From: Legionella sp.
GTDB taxonomy: Bacteria > Pseudomonadota > Gammaproteobacteria > Legionellales > Legionellaceae
Direction: 5' to 3'
Length of the DNA stretch: 16,524 nucleotides
Assembly: GCA_004297865.1 (NCBI GenBank)
Contig: SCSO01000406.1
Coordinates: 1-16,524, forward strand
The notes under the pieces were generated by a model that saw only the letters and a list, made by a program, of their open reading frames with translations, was not told the DNA's origin and did not search any database. The first letter of the stretch is position 1; the number at the start of each line of letters is the position of its first letter. A program made the translations under genes and the position numbers. Below are positions 1-5,563 of this stretch, piece after piece.

Positions 1-1442
1 GATTGACACAAAAACCTTCAATCGATTCCAGCGAATGTTTAGTGCTGGGTATCTTTTCTGACACTGAGCTGCCCGATTTTATCGAGAAACTGGATAAAGA
101 ACAAACGGGATTAGTAAAAAAATTAGCACAAAAGGCCACTGAACCCGGCGACGCGATTTGGCAAGCTGATGTAGTAGGCAATAGTCTTCTTATTGTTCAA
201 TGTGGTAAAAAAGGCGAGTTTACCCCCATTCTCTTACTAAAAAGAATGAATGAAATTGTGGAATCATTACTTAAGCAACGCATGAGTTCCGCCACTATTT
301 GTTTACCACAAGTACTTGATAAGAGTGCTGATTGGCAATTAGAACAAATGATTCTGCAAGCCAATAATCAAGTGTATCAGTTATTGGATTTTAAAAAGAA
401 AAGTCCTAAAGCACATAAATTAGAAGCCTTAAATTTTTATCTCCCCGGTGCGAGTGAGCAAACTTTAAAACTGTCTGACGCCATTGCCGAAGGTGTGCAG
501 TTCACCCGCCACTTGGCGAATATGCCTGCGAATGTTTGCACTCCCACTTATTTAGGTAATCAAGCCGCGCAGTTAGCTAAACAATATCCTAATTTGACCT
601 GCAAGGTCATGGAACCTGAAGAAATGCGTAAATTAGGAATGAACACCATACTTGCCGTAGCTCAAGGCAGTGATGAACCAGCACGTTTCGTGGAAATGCA
701 ATACAAAGGTGCCGGCGATAGTGCGCCCATTGTGCTCGTCGGTAAAGGCATTACCTTCGATTCCGGGGGGTTATCGATCAAACCTGCCAACGGCATGGAT
801 GAAATGAAATACGACATGTGCGGTGCCGCGAGTGTATTAGGCACTTTAAAAGCCTGTGCCATTTTGCAATTGCCAATTAATGTCGTGGGTTTAATTGCTT
901 GTGCCGAAAACATGTCCGGTGGTGCGGCAGTCAAATGCGGCGACATTATTAATAGTATGTCGGGGCAAACCATTGAAATTATTAATACTGATGCAGAAGG
1001 ACGTTTGGTTTTATCCGATGCGCTGACCTATGCTGAACGTTTTAATCCCGAATTTGTCATCGACGTAGCCACCCTAACCGGTGGAGTTATTGTTGCTCTG
1101 GGCAATGTCGCCTCTGGTTATATGACTCAAGATGAGGAATTAGCTCAACTACTAGAAAAAGCCTCTAAAGAAAGCCAAGATAGAATTTGGCGTTTGCCTT
1201 TAGATGAAGCCTATCAAGATGCTATAGACAGTCCTATGGCGGATATGATCAACGCCGGCTTTGATAGAACTGCCAGTAGTGTTACTGCCGCTTGCTTCTT
1301 ATCGCGTTTCACTGGAAAATATCGCTGGGCCCATTTAGATATTGCGGGCACTGCTTGGATTTCCGGCAAAAAACGTAATGCCACCGGAAGACCCGTTCCT
1401 TTACTAACTCAATTGATTCGCCATGTCGCCAATTCGCGTTGA
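1..1442 (+). CDS. pepA: Leucyl aminopeptidase PepA (5' end cut by window edge)
   Basis: Cytosolic M17 family leucyl aminopeptidase, a dizinc hexameric enzyme that removes N-terminal residues from peptides. Numbering from the TTG at position 3, every active-site residue of E. coli PepA is present at a constant offset of 22: metal ligands K248, D253, D271, D330 and E332, and catalytic K260 and R334. The signature NTDAEGRL is intact at about 328-335. The visible frame is 479 residues against 503 in E. coli. The first conserved strand (ECLVLGIF) begins at residue 11, whereas in E. coli it begins near residue 16. The true start is therefore probably a few codons before the window, and the TTG is probably an internal Leu codon. 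The 3' end overlaps holC by 20 bases, so the two are co-transcribed and probably translationally coupled. In E. coli PepA also binds DNA at cer and carAB; that role cannot be judged here. Identification is secure. Confidence 0.95.
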   Translation, partial: LTQKPSIDSSECLVLGIFSDTELPDFIEKLDKEQTGLVKKLAQKATEPGDAIWQADVVGNSLLIVQCGKKGEFTPILLLKRMNEIVESLLKQRMSSATICLPQVLDKSADWQLEQMILQANNQVYQLLDFKKKSPKAHKLEALNFYLPGASEQTLKLSDAIAEGVQFTRHLANMPANVCTPTYLGNQAAQLAKQYPNLTCKVMEPEEMRKLGMNTILAVAQGSDEPARFVEMQYKGAGDSAPIVLVGKGITFDSGGLSIKPANGMDEMKYDMCGAASVLGTLKACAILQLPINVVGLIACAENMSGGAAVKCGDIINSMSGQTIEIINTDAEGRLVLSDALTYAERFNPEFVIDVATLTGGVIVALGNVASGYMTQDEELAQLLEKASKESQDRIWRLPLDEAYQDAIDSPMADMINAGFDRTASSVTAACFLSRFTGKYRWAHLDIAGTAWISGKKRNATGRPVPLLTQLIRHVANSR

Positions 1443-1884
1443 TTTTTATTTGTTAAGTAGCGACCAACCCAACGAACGTTGGGAGGTTGCTTGCCGTCTT
1501 TTGGAAAAGGCTTATCTTAAAGGCCATAAAGTCTATGTTCATTGTGCTAATCAAGAGGATGCACAAGGTCTGGATGAGTTATTATGGACCTTTAGAGATG
1601 ACAGCTTTATTCCTCATCATCTCCAAGGAGAGGGCCCAGAACCCCCTCCTCCCATACAAATTGGCTATGAAAAAGAACCTCGTGGTTTTAGTGATATTCT
1701 TCTCAATATGACCAGCCTGGTTTTACCTTTTTATGGCCGATTTCGCCGCGTTATGGAATTAGTCCCTAATAATGATCCGGAAAAAGAAGAGTGTCGTTTA
1801 CGTTATAAAGAATATCGTAGTAAAGGTTGTGAACTTTTCACGCATGAAATAGAGCTTAAACAAGCAACTGCAGCAGAAAGTTAA
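1423..1884 (+). CDS. holC: DNA polymerase III chi subunit HolC
   Basis: The chi subunit of the DNA polymerase III clamp-loader complex. It pairs with psi (HolD) and contacts single-strand binding protein on the lagging strand. The 153-residue product aligns along its length with E. coli HolC (147 residues). It has the N-terminal FYLL strand, the KGHKVYVHCANQEDA region, the LDELLW helix, then SFIPHHLQGEGP and a C-terminal RYKEYRSKGCELFTH helix. The ATG at 1423 lies inside the pepA coding region, giving a 20-base overlap in another frame. The pepA-holC order is common in gammaproteobacteria, where valS usually follows. Here the next gene, murJ, converges after only 13 bases and no terminator hairpin is visible between them. 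Confidence 0.93.
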   Translation: MSPIRVDFYLLSSDQPNERWEVACRLLEKAYLKGHKVYVHCANQEDAQGLDELLWTFRDDSFIPHHLQGEGPEPPPPIQIGYEKEPRGFSDILLNMTSLVLPFYGRFRRVMELVPNNDPEKEECRLRYKEYRSKGCELFTHEIELKQATAAES

Positions 1885-1897
1885 CTCTTTACGACGA

Positions 1898-3475
1898 TTA
1901 TTCCTTCATCTGGCCGCGGAATTGTTTGACTCTAAGGCCAGTCAAACCTAATACCAATAAATAAATCGCAACGACGACTAAGACATGTGCCATTAATAAA
2001 CTTAAACGTTGTACTGCTGGGAAGCTTAGCCAATACTCGACACTGCCGTTCATTGCGACTAAATAGCTTACTACTGCAACATTCGCTGCTAAAAGTTGCA
2101 AACCAAACTTTAACCAACCAGGAGAGGGTTGATATACTCTTTTACGTAAAAGCATCATCAATAAGACCCCGCAATTGACATAACCGGCTAATGCGGAAGC
2201 TAAGGTCAAACCTGCATGGGCAAAGTGCCAAATCAGTAAGGAACAAAGAATGGTGTTGATCACCATCGCTAAGGCACCCACTTTTACCGGCGTGGCAATA
2301 TCTTGCCGAGCATAAAAACCGGAGGCAAGAACCTTAACCATCATGAAAGCTGGTACTCCGGAGGCCAAAGTGATTAAGCTTTTTTGGGTTTGTAACACAT
2401 CATTAACATTGAATTTCCCGTATGCAAAACAAGAAGCGATTAAGGGCATAGCAAAGAAACATAAACCCAAGCCCGCAGGAATGCCAATCAATAAAATCAA
2501 ACGCAAGCCCCAATCTAAGGCGCGAGAATACAGCTCGGCGCTTTGTTCAGAGTGTTTACGAGACAAATGAGGCAAAATCACGGTGGCAATTGCTACCCCA
2601 AACACCCCTAAAGGAAAATCCGTTAAGCGGTCGGTATAGTACAACCAAGACACACTTCCAACCTTTAAAAAGGAAGCGAAAATGCTATCCACCATGAGAT
2701 TCAACTGGGCAATGGACACGCCAAATAAAGCTGGAATCATCAATTTCATCACCTTGCTGACCCCGGGATCACCACGGACAACGCTAGGTTTAATCAACAA
2801 TCGGCGTTGATGTAAAAAGGGCAATTGAAAGAGCAACTGCACAATACCTGCGATCAACACCCCCCAAGCTAATCCCACCACAGGTTGGGGCAAATTGGGA
2901 CAAAGATAAATGGCCGCTAAAATCATGCTGATGTTGAGAATCACGGGGGTAAAGGCAGGCACACCAAAATAACCATAGGTATTTAACACCGCCCCGGCCA
3001 TGGCCGTTAAAGAAACCAACATTAAAAAAGGGAAGGTAATACGCAACATTTCCGTAGCTAATTGGGTACGGATGCCATCATGGCTAAACCCTGGAGCGAA
3101 AAGGAAAATAATGACTGGAGCCGCGGCTATACCGATTACTGTCACAATAGAGAGCACCGTGCTCAAATACCCAGAAACTCGGGCAATAAACACCCGAACA
3201 TCATCTGGCGGCCGAGTTTTCTGATATTCAGCCAAAACTGGCACAAAGGCTTGCGCAAAAGCCCCTTCAGCAAAGAGTCTACGCATGAAATTAGGGATGC
3301 GAAAAGCCACAAAAAAGGCGTCCATTCCCGCTTGAGCACCAAAAAAATTGGCCAAAACCATATCACGCACAAAACCCATCATTCGTGAGATAAAGGTCAT
3401 CACTGAGACCAGGGTGGTAGAACGCAATAAACTTTGCCGTTTAGGTACCATAATTTCCGTCGCTGACATAAGCAT
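1898..3475 (-). CDS. murJ: Lipid II flippase MurJ (MviN)
   Basis: Inner-membrane MOP-superfamily flippase that moves lipid II to the periplasmic face for peptidoglycan synthesis. The 525-residue protein is hydrophobic throughout, consistent with the family's 14 membrane helices. Residues essential in E. coli MurJ are found at a constant offset of 13: R31 and R37 in the first helix region, D52 in MDAFF, the RRLFAEGAF segment at about 65-73, and R283 in YYTDRLTDFPLG. Start choice is uncertain. The longest frame starts at 3475 with further ATGs at 3469 and 3451. The only close ribosome-site-like GGAA lies just upstream of the ATG at 3451. That would give a 517-residue protein nearer the 511 of E. 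coli, so 3451 may be the real start. The gene diverges from rpsT and converges with holC. Confidence 0.94.
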   Translation of the reverse strand: MLMSATEIMVPKRQSLLRSTTLVSVMTFISRMMGFVRDMVLANFFGAQAGMDAFFVAFRIPNFMRRLFAEGAFAQAFVPVLAEYQKTRPPDDVRVFIARVSGYLSTVLSIVTVIGIAAAPVIIFLFAPGFSHDGIRTQLATEMLRITFPFLMLVSLTAMAGAVLNTYGYFGVPAFTPVILNISMILAAIYLCPNLPQPVVGLAWGVLIAGIVQLLFQLPFLHQRRLLIKPSVVRGDPGVSKVMKLMIPALFGVSIAQLNLMVDSIFASFLKVGSVSWLYYTDRLTDFPLGVFGVAIATVILPHLSRKHSEQSAELYSRALDWGLRLILLIGIPAGLGLCFFAMPLIASCFAYGKFNVNDVLQTQKSLITLASGVPAFMMVKVLASGFYARQDIATPVKVGALAMVINTILCSLLIWHFAHAGLTLASALAGYVNCGVLLMMLLRKRVYQPSPGWLKFGLQLLAANVAVVSYLVAMNGSVEYWLSFPAVQRLSLLMAHVLVVVAIYLLVLGLTGLRVKQFRGQMKE

Positions 3476-3497
3476 TCAAAGTAAAAAAATATCCTTT

Positions 3498-3527
3498 ATC
3501 ATATAACATTCAGCACAGCCATGTAAC
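3498..3527 (-). promoter_or_regulatory. Candidate sigma-70 promoter of murJ
   Basis: Read on the minus strand, a -35-like GTTACA (3527 to 3522) and a -10-like TATGAT (3503 to 3498, five of six consensus bases) are separated by 18 bases. Transcription would begin near 3491, about 40 bases before the preferred murJ start at 3451. The -35 box is weak, so this is a pattern match only. Confidence 0.35.
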
Positions 3528-3557
3528 TCCCTTAAGGATTGAGAGACCCCCTAAACG

Positions 3558-3641
3558 ACGTAGCCCGTATTAGGCACAGCCGTAATACGGGAGAAACGCG
3601 CACAATTCCCGTATTATGGCTGTGCCTAATACGGGCTACGT
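3558..3641. repeat. REP/BIME-like nested inverted repeat
   Basis: Two 35-base arms (3558-3592 and 3607-3641) are inverted copies of each other with one mismatch (G3582 against T3617), separated by a 14-base spacer. Each arm is itself a hairpin: CCCGTATTA, GGC, a 3-base loop, GCC, TAATACGGG. The left arm is headed by GTAG (3560-3563) and the right arm ends in CTAC (3636-3639). A GTAG head plus a palindrome is the layout of REP sequences mobilised by RAYT (TnpA-REP) transposases, and an inverted pair is the layout of a BIME. No transposase gene is in the window. The element lies in the murJ-rpsT gap, outside both promoter candidates. It could also form a transcription-blocking cruciform or RNA hairpin, but no T-run follows it on either strand. 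Confidence 0.8.
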
Positions 3642-3674
3642 TAGACTAAATCCCCTAACTCATTGATTTACGTA

Positions 3675-3703
3675 TTGACAAATTCCCGCTCATTGTGCAT
3701 GAT
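3675..3703 (+). promoter_or_regulatory. Probable sigma-70 promoter of rpsT
   Basis: A perfect -35 box TTGACA (3675-3680) is followed after 17 bases by CATGAT (3698-3703, four of six). Transcription would start near 3711, giving a leader of about 32 bases that contains the ribosome site GGAG at 3731-3734. The spacing and position suit a strongly expressed ribosomal-protein gene. Confidence 0.6.
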
Positions 3704-3742
3704 CAGCACTTTTGTAAAATCTGAATGATTGGAGAGTTTTAA

Positions 3743-4009
3743 GTGGCAAATATTAAATCAGCAATCAAACGTGCTCGTCAAAACGTAAAATTGCGTCAAC
3801 ACAATGCCAGTGCGCGTTCTATGTTCCGCACTTACGTTAAAAATGTGCTAAAAGCTGTTGAAGCTGGTGACCCAGAAGCTGCTCGTACTGCTTTAACTAA
3901 AGCACAACCTGTAATTGATAAAGCCTCTGCTAAAGGCTTAATCCACAAGAATAAAGCCGCTCGCATTAAAAGCCGTCTAGTTGCTCGTGTTAAGGCAATG
4001 GCTGCCTAA
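3743..4009 (+). CDS. rpsT: 30S ribosomal protein bS20
   Basis: Small-subunit ribosomal protein bS20, which binds the 5' and 3' minor domains of 16S rRNA. The 88-residue, Lys/Arg/Ala-rich product begins MANIKSAIKRARQN, the family signature, and carries the KGLIHKNKAARIKSRL motif near the C-terminus. The start is GTG at 3743, with GGAG eight bases upstream; an ATG start is not available at the right place. E. coli rpsT also uses a non-ATG codon (UUG), tied to autogenous control, so the GTG here may likewise limit initiation. The gene stands alone with its own promoter and a hairpin terminator, and diverges from murJ. Confidence 0.97.
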   Translation: MANIKSAIKRARQNVKLRQHNASARSMFRTYVKNVLKAVEAGDPEAARTALTKAQPVIDKASAKGLIHKNKAARIKSRLVARVKAMAA

Positions 4010-4053
4010 GACCTCATTTTCGTCTTAAATACCCAATAAATGAACCCTAAGTA

Positions 4054-4078
4054 AATGAACCGGCTAAGCCGGTTCATT
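4054..4078. terminator. Bidirectional hairpin between rpsT and the 444-residue gene
   Basis: A perfect 11-base-pair stem (AATGAACCGGC with GCCGGTTCATT) closes a 3-base TAA loop. It lies 45 bases after the rpsT stop and just after the end of the convergent gene. The T-tracts on either side are short and broken, so it may be an intrinsic terminator of moderate strength in both directions or a transcript-stabilising stem. Confidence 0.7.
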
Positions 4079-4083
4079 GCTAT

Positions 4084-5418
4084 TTACATATGAAAACCTT
4101 CTTGCTCAACTTGTGACTCCGCCTCATGCTGCGGCTCAAAATAGTGACGTTCTAATATCTCACAGAGTTTATGTTTCTTATCCTTAGGTAAAGCACAAAG
4201 CAACAATTTAACTGGATCATCCGCTGGTGTTGGAGTTTTACCTATCTGATTGAAAGGATATAACCAATTCATATCCCAATGTTCTACCGCTCCAGTGTAC
4301 AGCGAATCTAAAAACTGCCCGACTTCCTTAATCTTATCGCTTAATTTCTTCTGTTGCGGGGTTTCTGAATTATAGAAAAAGGAATAAACAAAAGAGGATT
4401 GTTCCTCATCCGAGGGTGGATTTGCTTTATGAGAAATATCAAAAAACGCTCGGGAATATCCCACAATTTTTTCTACTAATTGGTCTCTAGTCCCTTTTAA
4501 AGGCTCAGACATTTTGGTATTTCGAAATAACCATTCTAATTGCTTCAATTGACTGATCTGCTTTTTGATTTGTCCACAATAAGGTTCTTCAATGCGAAAG
4601 CGATTTATAATTTCAGGACTTGCTTCTACTTCTTGAAAGGGTAATAGCGCATAAAGTCCCACAGCAGGATTTGTCCCATTTCGAGATAATACTATTTCAC
4701 CAGAACTTTTTGTATGCTCTTCTATAGGACCTCGAGTTTCCCAGTACAAATCTTCCATAGGCCCACTCCAACGAGGAATAGTCGGATGCACAGTTAATCT
4801 TGCAATTTGTTTTTCAGTCAACACTTGGGAAAGAATATCCATAATTTGTGATTTACAGGTACTAGCATCATAAAAATGCGGACCAGTCCAGCCTAAAGAA
4901 GGACTTAAATCGAAAGGTTGCAACCGCGATTCTCTACCTTCTTCTTTCGCTTTCTTCTTTTCATATTCAAAGATTTCCGCTGAATGATCATCACAAGGAT
5001 ATCGTTTCCATTTACCTTGTGGTTTTAAATTTAAAGCTTTCGCTGCTTCTTCGGTTGCAGCTATTTGATCTCTTACTTTGTTTTGAAACAGAGAATCTGT
5101 TTTCCAAAGATTTGCTTCAGACACTTCAAAATTAACTCCATGTATCCCGACCCCTAAATCTAGAAAGCGATAGACTTCCTCAGTAAACCATCCATGATTA
5201 CCTGCTAAATCCAGCTTTAATCCGACCTTGGATTTTAAATATTTGACTACTGCATTATTTTCGGTTGTAGATGGGATTCCATAAAAACTCCAAGTTCGAA
5301 GCACTTTTATTTCGTTTTTTTCATCATCCATCTCACTTAGAAAAACACAACTATGCCAAAACACATTGGATTCGACTTTTTGATCAGTAACCACATAGGA
5401 TAAAAAATACGTCTTCAT
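4084..5418 (-). CDS. Unrecognised 444-residue protein, possible secreted effector
   Basis: I do not recognise this protein. It has no signal peptide and no obvious membrane segment, so it is probably cytosolic or secreted by a non-Sec route. The N-terminal 100 residues look like a folded domain (strand-like FWHSCVFLS at 20-28, WSFYG at 43-47, NHGWFTEEVYRFLDLG at 74-89). A Lys/Glu-rich stretch follows at about 150-165, and then a more helical C-terminal half. The last 22 residues are rich in glutamate, at positions -5, -7, -11, -13, -17 and -22 from the end, with Phe at -3. This resembles the E-block signal of Legionella/Coxiella Dot/Icm substrates. The ATG at 5418 has AAAGGA eight bases upstream. 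The gene is monocistronic, flanked by hairpins on both sides, and sits between core genes, which suggests an inserted accessory gene. Effector status is inference only. Confidence 0.8.
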   Translation of the reverse strand: MKTYFLSYVVTDQKVESNVFWHSCVFLSEMDDEKNEIKVLRTWSFYGIPSTTENNAVVKYLKSKVGLKLDLAGNHGWFTEEVYRFLDLGVGIHGVNFEVSEANLWKTDSLFQNKVRDQIAATEEAAKALNLKPQGKWKRYPCDDHSAEIFEYEKKKAKEEGRESRLQPFDLSPSLGWTGPHFYDASTCKSQIMDILSQVLTEKQIARLTVHPTIPRWSGPMEDLYWETRGPIEEHTKSSGEIVLSRNGTNPAVGLYALLPFQEVEASPEIINRFRIEEPYCGQIKKQISQLKQLEWLFRNTKMSEPLKGTRDQLVEKIVGYSRAFFDISHKANPPSDEEQSSFVYSFFYNSETPQQKKLSDKIKEVGQFLDSLYTGAVEHWDMNWLYPFNQIGKTPTPADDPVKLLLCALPKDKKHKLCEILERHYFEPQHEAESQVEQEGFHM

Positions 5419-5473
5419 TACCGCGTCCTTTCATTAAAGTGAATTAGGTTTAAGAATGGCATACCTTATTGGA

Positions 5474-5514
5474 CAAAAAGAAAAGCCAATTAAGAGTCTG
5501 ATTCTTAACTGGCT
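5474..5514 (-). terminator. Rho-independent terminator of the enhABC operon
   Basis: On the minus strand, a stem of 11 base pairs with one mismatch (AGCCA-G-TTAAGA pairing with TCTTAA-T-TGGCT, 5484-5514) is followed directly by a T-rich tract, TTTTCTTTTT. This is a classic intrinsic terminator about 50 bases after the enhC stop. It separates enhABC from the following 444-residue gene. Confidence 0.85.
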
Positions 5515-5538
5515 ATTGTGATAATAAAACTTTAAACA

Positions 5539-5556
5539 GGCAAGTGTTCTCTTGCC
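5539..5556 (-). terminator. Second hairpin after enhC
   Basis: GGCAAG and CTTGCC form a 6-base-pair stem around a 6-base loop. On the minus strand it is followed by a T-rich but interrupted stretch (TGTTTAAAGTTTTATT). It lies 8 bases after the enhC stop and upstream of the stronger terminator, so it is probably an auxiliary terminator or a 3'-end stabilising stem. Confidence 0.5.
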
Positions 5557-5563
5557 GCAATCA

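Noticed and set aside
3..5. TTG at position 3 as the pepA start
   Set aside because: Comparison with E. coli PepA suggests about five more N-terminal residues, so the start is probably before the window, although this cannot be proven.
662..973. Open frame of 103 codons on the minus strand inside pepA
   Set aside because: It covers the PepA active-site region, whose plus-strand frame is unmistakably coding; there is no family signature.
1487..1711. Second plus-strand frame inside holC
   Set aside because: It is an out-of-frame shadow of holC with no plausible product.
1885..1897. Terminator between holC and murJ
   Set aside because: Only 13 bases separate the stop codons and no hairpin is visible.
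3062..3388. Open frame of 108 codons on the plus strand inside murJ
   Set aside because: It is antisense to a conserved membrane protein, has no recognisable product, and the opposite frame is clearly coding.
3558..3641. The repeated arms near 3600 as a tiny CRISPR array
   Set aside because: The two copies are inverted, not direct, there is one 14-base spacer, and no cas gene is nearby.
5432..5474. Sigma-70 promoter for the 444-residue gene (TTGTCC, 17 bases, TTAAAC)
   Set aside because: The -10 box matches only three of six bases and the -35 overlaps the upstream terminator's T-tract; not strong enough to list.
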